This document shows, in pieces, positions 10,555-21,190 of a DNA stretch of 64,000 nucleotides. The notes under the pieces were generated by a model. It did no database searches, was not told the origin of the DNA, and saw nothing but the letters and a program-made list of their open reading frames with translations. Each line of letters begins with the position of its first letter. The stretch's first letter is position 1. The translations under genes were made by a program, and so were the position numbers. The DNA is from Malus domestica (lineage: Eukaryota > Streptophyta > Magnoliopsida > Rosales > Rosaceae): the NCBI RefSeq assembly GCF_042453785.1, contig NC_091675.1, positions 7,576,501 through 7,640,500 on the forward strand, written 5' to 3'.

Positions 10555-12745
10555 AGTCACTGAGTGGGATCGGCTATATGAATCTTTGAACGCCATTGTG
10601 CTCGGTCCTGTGTCATGTCCTCCGTTAGATCCAAGTACTCTAAGTTTTTTCTTAGAGTCTCTTCCAAAGTTTTCCTAGGTCTTCCTCTACCCCTTCGGCC
10701 CTGAACCTCTGTCCCATAGTCGCATCTTCTAATCGGAGCGTCAGTAGGCCTTCTTTGCACATGTCCAAACCACCGTAACCGATTTTCTCTCATCTTTCCT
10801 TCAATTTCGGCTACTCCTACTTTACCTCGGATATCCTCATTCCTAATCTTATCCTTTCTTGTGTGCCCACACATCCAACGAAGCATCCTCATCTCCGCTA
10901 CACCCATTTTGTGTACGTGTTGATGCTTCACCGCCCAACATTCTGTGCCATACAGCATCGCCGGCCTTATTGCCGTCCTATAAAATTTTCCCTTGAGCTT
11001 CAGTGGCATACGGCGGTCACACAACACGCCGGATGCACTCTTCCACTTCATCCATCCAACTTGTATTCTATGGTTGAGATCTCCATATAATTCTCCGTTC
11101 TTTTGCAAGATAGATCCTAGGTAACGAAAACGATCGCTCTTTGGTATTTCTTGATCTCCGATCCTCACCCCTAACTCGTTTTGGCCTCCATTTGCACTGA
11201 ACTTGCACTCCATATATTCTGTCTTTGATCGGCTTAGGCGAAGACCTTTAGATTCCAACACTTATCTCCAAATGTTAAGCTTTGCATTTACCCCTTCCTG
11301 AGTTTCATCTATCAACACTATATCGTCTGCGAAAAGCATACACCAAGGAATATCATCTTGAATATGTCATGTTAACTCATCCATTACCAACGCAAAAAGG
11401 TAAGGACTTAAGGATGAGCCTTGATGTAATCCTACAGTTATGGGAAAGCTTTCGGTTTGTCCTTCATGAGTTCTTACGGCAGTCTTTGCTCCTTCATACA
11501 TATCCTTTATAGCTTGGATATATGCTACTCGTACTCATTTCTTCTCTAAAATCCTCCAAATAATGTCTCTTGGGACCCTATCATACGCTTTTTCCAAATC
11601 TATAAAGACCATGTGTAAATCCTTTTTCCCATCTCTATATTTTTCCATCAATCTTCGTAAGAGATAGATTGCCTCCATGGTTGAGCGCCCTGGCATGAAC
11701 CGGAATTGGTTGTCCGAAACCCGTGTCTCTTGCCTCAATCTATGCTCAATGACTCTCTTCCAAAGCTTCATTGTATGACTCATTAGCTTAATTCTCCTAT
11801 AGTTCATGCAATTTTGTACGTCGCCCTTATTCTTGTAGATAGGCACCAAAGTGCTCGTTCGCCACTCATTTGGCATCTTTTTCGTTTTCAAAATCCTATT
11901 GAAAAGGTCAGTGAGCCATGTTATACCTGTCTCTCCCAAAACTTTCCACACTTCGATTGATATATCGTTTGGGCCTACTGCTTTTCTATGCTTCATCTTC
12001 TTCAAAGCTACAACCACTTCTTCCTTCCGGATTCGACGATAAAAATAGTAGTTTCTACACTCTTCTGAGTTACTCAACTCCCCTAAAGAAGCACTCCTTT
12101 CATGTCCTTCATTGAAAAGATTATGAAAATAACCTCTCCATCTATCTTTAACCGCGTTCTATGTAGCAAGAACCTTTCCATCCTCATCCTTGATGCACCT
12201 CACTTGGTTTAGGTCCCTTGTCTTCTTTTCCCTTGCTCTAGCTAGTTTATAGATATCCAACTCTCCTTCTTTGGTATCTAGTCGCTTATACATATCGTCA
12301 TAAGCCGCTAACTTAGCTTCTCTCACAGCTTTCTTCGCCTCTTGCTTCGCTTTTCTATACCTTTCACCATTTTCATCGGTCCTATCCTTGTATAAGGCTT
12401 TACAACATTCCTTCTTAGCCTTCACCTTTGTTTGTACCTCCTCATTCCACCACCAAGATTCCTTTTGGTGTGTGGCAAAGCCCTTGGACTCTCCTAATAC
12501 ATCTTTTGCTACTTTTCGAATACAACTAGCCATGGAATCCCACATTTGGCTAGCTTCCCCCTCTCTATCCCACACACACTGAGTGATTACTTTCTCTTTG
12601 AAAATGACTTGTTTTTCTTCTTTTAGATTCCACCATCTAGTCCTTGGGCACTTCCAAGTCTTGTTCTTTTTTCTCACTCTTTTGATATGTACATCCATCA
12701 CCAACAAGCGATGTTGATTAGCCACGCTCTCTCCTGGTATAACTT
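10555..12745 (-). mobile_element. RTE-type LINE copy, 5-prime-truncated and coding-defective
   Basis: Read on the minus strand, the element begins in the linker after the endonuclease (ESVANQHRLLVMDV, 12725-12159). It passes through the reverse transcriptase fingers and palm (12077-11535, with [30 protein letters not shown] and [16 protein letters not shown]). The FADD catalytic box lies near 11325. The C-terminal domain (11261-10557; FRYLGS, GTECWAVK, RWFGHVQRRP) completes it. Stops at about 12160, 11535, 11370 and 11263 split the polyprotein, so it is inactive. The C-terminal part is closely related to the copy at 5.5-6.1 kb, but the (TTG)n tail is missing and the 3-prime end stops at GAGTGGGATCGGC. 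Confidence 0.88.
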
Positions 12746-12795
12746 ATGCAAATACAAACATGGACCAAAATTATGCGATCTACGTACGTACGCAC

Positions 12796-12893
12796 CCTGT
12801 GAATTGAAGCAATGCCAGAAAATATTCCAAATATAGTTGAAACCACAGCCAATATTGGCACAATCCGCTTCACTATGTTAGGGCAGATAGTTC
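12796..12893 (-). CDS. Possible exon of a membrane protein (fragment)
   Basis: On the minus strand 32 codons read TICPNIVKRIVPILAVV and STIFGIFSGIASIHR, a credible transmembrane helix, between an AG (weak, at 12894) and a GTGCGT donor at 12795. Its end phase fits the exon at 5335-5151, so it may be an upstream exon of that unrecognised gene across a 7.5-kb transposon-filled intron. The stronger acceptor at about 12915 would bring in a stop in this frame, which weakens the case. Confidence 0.25.
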
Positions 12894-12929
12894 CTGCGCT
12901 AGCTTTGAATCACCTGCAAATAGCAACAT

Positions 12930-14340
12930 AAAGTGCAGAATTAAAAAAAAAAACGTACGGAATATCCTACTTTTAGTAAAACCCTAACCCTTTGTTCAAG
13001 CTTTGCTGATGGAAAAAGGCTAAAGAGTTTGCTAAAGAAATAAAAGTGAAGCATATATATAAAATATGAACAAAACATACAAACCTAGTCCAGAAAGCTA
13101 ACGATTTCTTAAGTACATGAATATGTAATTCTTTGTGCCTATATTATATACAACAAGTATTTAAACACGTTAGTGTATGAGTATTATTGTGAGTGCTAGA
13201 GACTGACTATTGTGTATCAAATTGGTATGGAAAAGTCTGTTTGAATAGTTTTAAGTTGTCCTAACTAGTTTAGGATTGAAACTTTGAAACTTTGTTTGAA
13301 TCGTAAAACTTACCACTCATAATTTGACTGGAATTCCATATATGTAAGATTCCTACATTGGTTTTCTTTGATCTTCGAAATAAACTTTTAGGGCTTTTGT
13401 GAAAAGTTATTGGCATGACTGATGGAAGGGTTAGTTGGGTGATTTTAATCGGAAATTCATTAAGATTGTTTAGTATAAATAGTAGTCACTCTCACAATTG
13501 TACACTTCATCATTGAACTTAAATCTTATTATTTGGTTAAGAGAACAAGTCGGAATAATATTCAGATTCGAAATCTCTAGTACAAGAGAACAAGTTGATC
13601 TACAATCCTCTTATAATTTTGATTTTCATTCTTCATCGTATAAAAAAACAAATATTCAATTTTCTCTAAAATATAAATTGGGCCATGCTAGGCCGAAGTG
13701 GGAATTGTAGCTGTAAAAGCCCAGAACAGAATTAAACTAACCGCATCTTTTGGAATTCATCATAATCAAGTATTTAGAAAAAGATAAGTTGTTCAAAAGA
13801 TATTTTTTTATTATTACTTAGTATTACGGTATAATAATATTTTTTTTCACTCGTAAATAAGAATTATTAGGTTTGATTCTCACCAAATATGAATTTGAAT
13901 TACATTATTACTAGCACGTTGTGAGGCTTATCCCACTTATTCACCTCTTTGTTGTTGATAATATCTTTTGTAATAAAAAAATCATGGCCATTTTGAGGAA
14001 CACCCAAACATTTTATGGTAGATATACAAGATTCAGCATTTTTTTTTTTGTCAAAAAATTCAGCGTTATTAATGTTAAAAATTAATATAAACGGATCTAA
14101 TTATAAATATGAATTTCTATAAGTTGAAAGTGTTTTGAGAAAGAATTCCCTTTATTATGGAATCAACTCAATCAAGGGTTATCAAATAATCAAATCATTA
14201 GAGCCGTTGATGGAATATTGGAAACCAACACACACATAGATTAAAGTTGCACCTGCAGTGCTTATTGCTTCCCAAAACGCAGCGCGTTGGAAATATCAGA
14301 AAACATAGGAAATGAACTGAACAGTCTGAACCCTCAATCG
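12930..14340. other. Intergenic, AT-rich, no gene seen
   Basis: Only short open frames without start context or recognisable motifs occur. Upstream exons of the putative membrane protein might be hidden here but I could not identify them. Confidence 0.5.
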
Positions 14341-14348
14341 CTACCGCA

Positions 14349-14356
14349 AAACCCTA
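14349..14356 (+). promoter_or_regulatory. Telo-box AAACCCTA in the bL28 leader
   Basis: AAACCCTA lies 34 bases before the ATG of the ribosomal protein gene. This motif is known to be enriched in promoters and leaders of plant translation genes. Confidence 0.5.
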
Positions 14357-14389
14357 GGAATTAGGAATCGAACACACAGTGGATCAGAA

Positions 14390-15762
14390 ATGGCGTCGGT
14401 GAGGGGGAAGGAGACGATCAAGAGCGTGATGAAGAAGTTCAGCGACAAAACCCTAACGCCGCGGCTGAAGGAGGAGCTGAAGAAGAAAGGCACCATGGGA
14501 AGCAAAACTCTACCCACCCGATTGAGAGAGGAGCTCAAGAAGAAAGGCATACCCGATTCGAATATCATCATGGGTCGGGCCAAGCGCGGCATCTACGCCG
14601 GCCGCCACATCCAGTTCGGCAACCAAATCAGCGAAGACGGCGGCAACAAGTACGCGTTTATTTCCTCAATTTCTCTTTCGTTTTTCAATTTAATGCCAAA
14701 GGTTTGAGCTTTAGAAATAAATTTGTGCTCTAATTTTTGACAATGACAAAGAAAATTGTAAAAATTATATGAAATGTGTATAATTTTGGGCTTGATCAGT
14801 GACTTTGATTTAACTTCGTTTTAGTTATCGGGGTTGTTTCTCTTTTGGATGTCTTACATTGTATACTTTCGAACATTTTCTTTGAAGTTGAAATTATGAA
14901 AGCTATGGATTTGTGTTACCATTTGAACCGTTTTCGCGGTTTTAATTGTATTCTCAGAGCTATTTCAGCTGAGGCCTGAGCTGCCTCAAAAGTTATGGGT
15001 TGGGTTTCCTTTAAGAATTTGGCATAGCATACAGATTCTCCGAGTGTATTCGAATTTATAAAACAGGGCTGACTTAGATCACTCTAGGTTTGGAATGATT
15101 TGGTTCTGTTATCTTTTAATGTGTTGATGGGAACGGGATATGTTTAGTTATTAACCACCAGAACCGAGTATATAACGTGCAACTTATAGAACAGGGGTGA
15201 CTTATGTGACTGCAATTTTGAATCATCTGGTTGTGTAATCTTTTAATTGAGTTGTCGGAATGGGTTATATTAACCACCAAAACTTTCCTTTGTTGGTGGT
15301 GACAGGTCGAGGAGGACATGGAAACCAAATGTGCAGGAGAAGCGGCTCTTCAGTTACATCCTAGACCGCCACATTCGAGTCAAAGTCACTACCCATGCTC
15401 TCCGTTGCGTAGACAAGGCAGGTGGGATTGATGAGTATTTTCTGAAAACTCCTTACCAAAAGATGGATACGGAAATGGGCCTTGTCTGGAAAGCCAGAAT
15501 TGAAAAGCTATATGAGGATGTTGGGCACAGGCAAGTTGCGTTTATTAAACCTGAAGCTGAACCCGAAGCCAACTTGGAACAGGGATTCAAAAACCTAAAA
15601 ATAGATGAGAGGGAAGTCAAGAGACAAATGTATGGTTGGTCGAAGAAACTAAAACAGATCGAGGATGGAGCGAACAAACAAGTAGCTGATGTCATAGACG
15701 CAAAGGTCGAGGTAGGAATCTCTCATGTTGATGTTCCTGAGCAGTTGGTCGCAAACTCCTGA
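14390..15762 (+). CDS. Large-subunit ribosomal protein bL28, mitochondrial type
   Basis: Two exons, 14390-14649 and 15306-15762, join in phase (AA|G) to give 238 residues. The L28 core spans the junction: RGIYAGRHIQFGNQISEDGG, then SRRTWKPNVQEKRLFSYILD and HIRVKVTTHALRCVDKAGGI. This is the usual L28 pattern of a G-N-x-S-x-S-x-R-x-W-P-N-like strand followed by the TTxALRxxDKxGG loop. It matches my memory of the plant mitochondrial L28 family (Arabidopsis At4g31460). A plant-specific N-terminal repeat of basic modules (PRLKEELKKKG, then TRLREELKKKG) precedes it, and an acidic-then-basic tail of about 90 residues follows. The protein is a structural part of the mitoribosome large subunit. The N-terminus is basic enough for import but has no classical long presequence. 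Intron of 656 bases. Confidence 0.92.
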
Positions 15763-16980
15763 GTTTAGAACTCTTAAACCAGCTTTTTGGATGTTCTCGG
15801 TTTTGGTCAGCTACACCCCATTTTTCAGAGTTTTGTTTCTCTTCGGGTTTTTTAGAGAGAAATTCTAGCAGTAGCCGAGCTTGTTCATGTTTTCTGATCA
15901 TGGAAATTCATATGACATTCGTGTTGGTTTCACGAAATCATTTCTGTAAGTTCAAACAGAGTTTTGCACGAAATCATTTCTGTAATCTGCTCTCGATCGA
16001 GCCCCCCTGTTTTATCATTACATCAAGGAAAATTAAATTAAACCATGATGCACTTTAGAACTCGTCTCTCGTCTGTTCTGTTTTTTATGTCCTCATGTTT
16101 TCGTGTTTCTTTCAGCTCAAGGTAGTGCTCATGTTCTGTTTTTCTTTATTTGGTTGACGTTGAACACAAGAAACGCCAATTCAAAAAGTAACATGACTTT
16201 TAAGAAAAACAGGACATGAATGCCTTTTTAACAAACCTCTAAAGCACAAGTCTTTAAGGGGATATGCACAAAACTTAGGAGAGGTGGAGTAGGGGGGGGG
16301 GGGGTCGATTAAATGTTAGTTAGACACAAAAAAACTTTAATGCTCTCTAATACATGTGGGCCCTATTATTATGTGTGGAACTCACCTGTTAAATAATATC
16401 AACAAGCGTGTCAATTTTGTGTGTGCAAAAACATAAAAAATGTTATACGTGGACAATAGTGAGAAAAAATAAAAGGTACACCGTATTAAAGCGGTGAGCA
16501 AAAACGAACTCATCTAACCTGGCTATTTTGTTTAATTTTATAACCCCTCTTAGCATTTGAAGAGTTAACTATTTCAAATCAATTGCAATTCAAACCTCCT
16601 GTAGTAACTTCAAAATTTAGAGCAGTTAAGCGACCACCAGTTAAGCGACCACCAGTTAGGCCTTAGCCAACATAAACCCTTCAATTTCTTGTAGTGCAAG
16701 ACTCAATTAGCAAAGTGGTGGGCCCCACGACAACCTTTCTTCTTCTTGATTGGCAAACAACCAAAAAGAACAGAAGAAACACACAAGCTCTGTCACACCT
16801 CCCATGTAACAAAAACACAAATCACATAGTTGTAATAGTTGTAATTCCTCACTAAAAATCCATTAAAAATAGCTGTAAACTGCAGCCTTCACGTTCAAAC
16901 ATGCCCAAATAGTTTCCCAACACGCTTTCAAGTGACCACATTAGCAGTTAGCTTGCTCAACAATCTTCTCTCGTACTTGT
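15763..16980. other. Intergenic: bL28 3-prime region and DUF761 promoter
   Basis: The first few hundred bases are probably the bL28 3-prime UTR. A 13-base G run lies near 16292 and a 15-bp repeat (AGTTAAGCGACCACC, 2.3 copies) near 16625-16660. No coding region is supported. Confidence 0.5.
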
Positions 16981-16989
16981 CTATAAAAC
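16981..16989 (+). promoter_or_regulatory. TATA box of the DUF761 gene
   Basis: CTATAAAAC lies 58 bases before the ATG, in the expected spacing for a start site near 17010-17015. Confidence 0.65.
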
Positions 16990-17038
16990 CAAGCTCACAT
17001 TTTCCGTAACTTTCTCACTTCAACACCATTAGCTAGCA

Positions 17039-17452
17039 ATGGCTAGGGAAACCTTGACACTCGTAAGCCGCAGCCTCAAGAGGGCGGTGAACAAAATCAA
17101 CCTAGTTCTACTCAGCTTCAAATTAAACCGATTGCGCTTGGCTTCGATCCTCGGTTGCTGCTCTTCTCGAGCTTCTACGAGGCATTGTTTGAGCTTCAAT
17201 GACCGGTTGGGGCTGTACAGCTGCATTGAAGATGAAAATACTAGTACTGATGGGAATCAACGCAGTTTGAGAAGGGTTCAAAGCACAAGGACCCGTGATC
17301 CTCCGAAGGATCAGTCTTTGGATGATCACAATGGTGATGATGGTGATGTCGATCGCAGGGCTGATGTTTTCATAGCGAATTTTCACCGGCAGCTGATGTT
17401 TGAGAGACAAGTTTCTTTGCAGCTAAGGTACTGCAGACGGGATAATTTTTAG
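17039..17452 (+). CDS. DUF761 (cotton-fibre-protein type) small protein
   Basis: A single exon of 137 codons. The basic N-terminus (MARETLTLVSRSLKRAVNKI) is followed by a polar middle. The C-terminus has the DUF761 signature: DVDRRADVFIANFHRQLMFE, in which the family shows an I/V-D-x-x-A-x-x-F-I-x-x-F-x-x-x-L-x-x-E-R-Q pattern. Such proteins are small, intronless and plant-specific; their biochemical role is not established, although some are linked to organ growth and stress. The TATA box at 16981 and the ATG context AGCAATGGC support this start. The gene runs tail-to-tail with the calmodulin-binding gene. Confidence 0.85.
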   Translation: MARETLTLVSRSLKRAVNKINLVLLSFKLNRLRLASILGCCSSRASTRHCLSFNDRLGLYSCIEDENTSTDGNQRSLRRVQSTRTRDPPKDQSLDDHNGDDGDVDRRADVFIANFHRQLMFERQVSLQLRYCRRDNF

Positions 17453-18162
17453 AGGATATTAGCTAGCTTGAGACAGAAGGGTGACCGGCCTATATTTAGG
17501 CACCAAGAAAATATCTTATATATAGAAAAAGTTCATTTATTTATTTGTTCTTGTTTGGATTCAATTTTTTTTTATTCCATATTTGAATAATAAAATTGTT
17601 GGTGGTTATTGGATACAATAATTCAGTTCTGTATTTGATATATCATATATTTTACAAATATATATACAATTACTCATCTATGAAAAATTTGCAGATTTTT
17701 TCTTACATTTTTGTTGGTGGAGAAAATAATTTTGTGTGATATGAATAACCATAGCACACATTTCAATTTCAAATGACACGTGGCAGACACTCATTGGTTG
17801 TTTCAAAATGTTTTGTACAATAATTTTGTAAGTTTCACATCAAAGAATGGACGTAAGGTTACACCAGAGTAAGAAAGTGAGGAAAAGTGGAGTCAATAAA
17901 CTTGAGCTAAAAACTAAAAAAATAAAATAATAATAACTAATGTACAAGTGTATGGTATATCATAATACAGGTAAAAATGAACAAATTCATGCAGAGAAAA
18001 TATTAAAGTCCCAATTACACCCTCCCCATCTTTCTTGCATTTCAATCCAGTCCAACTATTTTTCTCTTCTCAATTCTTTTGACCTGACTTCACCACAGCA
18101 TGTCAAACTATGTGTCAAATGTACAGAGTTTTTACAGCATCATATTATGAAATTAGGGTTTA

Positions 18163-19482
18163 TCATTTGGATTCATAATCTATGACAGTCTCAAAGGCCC
18201 CAACCAATGCCTTCACCTTGTTCTTCCTTTTCTCCATCAACTTGTTTGTAGTCTCTTCAATCACATCATTGTATGCAGGAGCTGAGTCTTTCTTCCCTCC
18301 TCCTTGTGAAGATCCCCCGCTCACTTGTCGCGGCTTTGGTGTTTCCTCTGCCACCTCAACAGCCGCCTCTCCTGCCTCCGTTGGCTTTACTTCCTCAACT
18401 CCACCATCCACAACCACTTCTCTTTCCTTCTCATCCAATGCCTTTTCCTCAACATTTTTTCTTTCCTCCCCTTCATTTTCTTCTTTACTATCACTCTCTT
18501 TTTCCTGTTCTTCTTTCATCTCAACTTTTGTTTCCTGATCTTCACTTGCCACACCCTCTTCCTCCTTTATCTCGCCGCTCTCATCTATTTTTTTTGCATT
18601 CTCTTCCCCGTCTTGTTGATCATTATCCCCCGGCTTCTCTTCTTTTTCGGTCAATACACTTCCACTTTCTTTGTTTCTTTCCTCCACATTTTCCTTCAAT
18701 TCCTCCGTATTACCATTTGAACCCTCACTAGCCTTCACCTTCTCATCCTCACCACTATTTGCTTCAGCCTCAGAAACACCAGCATCATGATCACCAAAGT
18801 GCTCACTCTCTTCGCCTTTTGGATCCGGAAGAATCACTTTATCATGCTCCTCAGTCGAAATCTTTCCTACCTCTTCAACCTCATGATGTTCCAAAGACAC
18901 AATAGCATCTAAGTTCACTTCGAGATTAAGTGTATGCGTTATGTCCTTGCTCTTCGGAGCTCTTGTTGAACCCGATGAACTCTCCTTCTTAACCGAACTG
19001 CTTGTGCTGCTCTTCTTCACACTCTTTGCAGGCAAAAGCTGCGGCTTTCCAGACCCAAAAGTGCTCGATTTCGTCCTCTCTATTCTTGGTCTCGGAGCAT
19101 TAGAGGAGATTTTCGCTGAAAATGACGACGATCGCAGTGGCGCGTCCCTTCCCGGGGAGATCAATGCCTTCTGAATCCTAGAAGCTGATGGTGGCTTGTC
19201 AAAAGATCTTCTTCTATTCAATGTAGGGTTTTGAGATGCTGCATGATCTTCAGGGCCATGTTTCTTGGCACCGGCGGACGATGACCTCAGCGAATTTTCA
19301 TGCCTCGAGGCGCTTAACGTCGGCCTGAGATAGTTTGGGACTTGTTTTGCTGATGAGGTTGACAAGGATTTTTCAGTGACTGTAGTTCGGGACTTGGCGA
19401 GCCTTTTGGTGGTTGATGGGGATGATGTGCTCTTCTTCTCCCTCCCTGGAGTAGGGCTACTATCTTTAGATCTTGTTGCCAT
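18163..19482 (-). CDS. Plant calmodulin-binding-domain protein, acidic, 439 aa
   Basis: A single uninterrupted exon on the minus strand. Residues 1-190 are basic and Ser-rich with many SxxR/RSxS sites (for example VPNYLRPTLSAS, RRRSFDKPPSAS). Residues about 215-390 are strongly acidic (Glu/Lys repeats), probably disordered. The last 40 residues, YNDVIEETTNKLMEKRKNKV then KALVGAFETVI, match the end of the plant calmodulin-binding domain (Pfam CaM_binding), an amphipathic helix with basic and hydrophobic faces. The N-terminal part of that domain is not obvious, so this resembles the short Arabidopsis relatives annotated from sequence only. It is likely a Ca2+/calmodulin effector; partner and location are unknown. 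Translation on the opposite strand gives long Ser/Leu frames that are shadows of the Glu/Lys codons. Confidence 0.85.
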   Translation of the reverse strand: MATRSKDSSPTPGREKKSTSSPSTTKRLAKSRTTVTEKSLSTSSAKQVPNYLRPTLSASRHENSLRSSSAGAKKHGPEDHAASQNPTLNRRRSFDKPPSASRIQKALISPGRDAPLRSSSFSAKISSNAPRPRIERTKSSTFGSGKPQLLPAKSVKKSSTSSSVKKESSSGSTRAPKSKDITHTLNLEVNLDAIVSLEHHEVEEVGKISTEEHDKVILPDPKGEESEHFGDHDAGVSEAEANSGEDEKVKASEGSNGNTEELKENVEERNKESGSVLTEKEEKPGDNDQQDGEENAKKIDESGEIKEEEGVASEDQETKVEMKEEQEKESDSKEENEGEERKNVEEKALDEKEREVVVDGGVEEVKPTEAGEAAVEVAEETPKPRQVSGGSSQGGGKKDSAPAYNDVIEETTNKLMEKRKNKVKALVGAFETVIDYESK

Positions 19483-21034
19483 GTATACAAGGTTTTAAAG
19501 ATCGACAATTCAATTTACGGATATATCGAGATGAGAAGTTTCAGATGCTACTACTACCTCCCTGCATTATCTAAAGAAAACAAAAGTTAGAAATGAGTAT
19601 TAAGACGCACTTAAAAACTAAAAACTGAAAAACATTACAAAGAAAAACCATGTCGGATCTTAAAATCATACATATTAAATTGTAATTCATGAATAACAGC
19701 AGGAAAATTTTTAAATTAAACACAAGACTGATTATAAGTATGTCCAAACATTTACTATTGTAATAAGGGTTTAAGAAAAATCGATTATGTTATTAAGAAA
19801 ACTTAATTCACAATATAATGTCTTTCAATTTAACATCATAAAGTCTTCAAACAGCATAACAGATCCTCATCAGAAGAAAGAGAAAATAGAGCTAATAGGT
19901 ATCAAATTTTTAACATCTTTGAATAGGCAACACTTAACTCAATATCTAACGCTACATCGTGTTACGCATTGTCGTAATTAAATACTTGTATCCCAAGAAA
20001 TGATAGAAATGGGCCTGAATGGCCCATCACCCCCCTTAGATGTTTAATGTCATTTACTGTTGTGACCCACGTAGCAAATAAACATGCAGTTCAGGCTCAC
20101 CTAAGCCTGGACCAAATCGTACTGCATCAAATATGAATCTAAGCGCTGGACCTTTCATGGGGAAGAACGTATGATTAATCCGGGTCCATATATAAACGTT
20201 ACCAATGGGGCTGAATTCAGATGGGTCCTACTCTCATATTTGGTTTGATAGCATTAATTTTTAGCACGGATACATTGTCAATGTTTATATATAAGTTTTT
20301 CTTCCCAGTGTATGCCACCATGAAATATCACGATGGTAATATACTTGTGTGATAAGATATCACGGTGATAATGTACTCGTGTTATACCGTGAATGACATT
20401 CTCCAATCATTCAATGAGAGAACGTTTTTGTTTTGGCTAAGTGTGTGGGCTAACATGTCTTTGTTGATTCTCCCGTTCCTGTTTGTCATGCATTTTTCTT
20501 AGGTCTATGCTCTTTTCTTATGAACCACTTCTTGTTTTCCTTCTTTAATTTGTTTTGTTAAAGGAACCACATGTTTTCTGTAACCGGTGCATGTATTACC
20601 ATTTCATTTAGAAACGCTACCTAATTTGATTGCCTAAACAAATCTCATATGGTTTTTGGTTGGTTTGTTTTAAGACCTCAGATCGTATAAATGGCAACCA
20701 ATTGAAAATATTGCGCCAGACACTAATACAAACACATAACATTCATCAAACAAATACGAATTGTGCTCAACCCTAATTACCAAACAAGCTGGCTTATCGA
20801 TAAAATGGATTCACCGTCCGAATCTGGCCAACCCAAACCATGCTCAACCCTAGTTACCAAACAAATACAACATTGACAATTGAAAACATATTATAGTCAA
20901 CATTCACAAAAATTCTTCCACTATCTAAAAACCAAGATTGCAAGCAAAAACAAAAGGAAAGCATATGGCGTAAGGAATATATGATCATGATCGGAAAGAG
21001 TAAATTTGTAGGAACAAAAAGAATAACGTACCTT

Positions 21035-21190
21035 GATTGAATCCAAAGTTGAAGGAAGGGTAAACCAATCCAAAGGTACGTAATTTATAAGAAAATTACA
21101 GAAAATGAGAAAATGGTGTGGAAGGTGATGAATATATGAAGGAAGAGAAAGAGATTGATTGGAAGAGAAATAAAAAGAAGCGAAAATTAC
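21035..21190 (-). other. Possible non-coding first exon of the calmodulin-binding gene
   Basis: The minus strand is CT-rich leader-like sequence ending ATCAAG at a donor GTACGT (21034). An acceptor ATAATGCAG at 19562-19570 would join it to the 79 bases before the ATG at 19482. This is only a splice-signal argument. Confidence 0.25.

Noticed and set aside
15692-15901. Minus-strand frame at the end of the bL28 gene
   Set aside because: Antisense to the last codons and 3-prime UTR of bL28, with no family resemblance.
18182-18731. Three plus-strand Ser/Phe/Leu/Pro-rich frames
   Set aside because: Complement of the Glu/Lys-rich coding sequence of the calmodulin-binding protein; classic antisense shadows.
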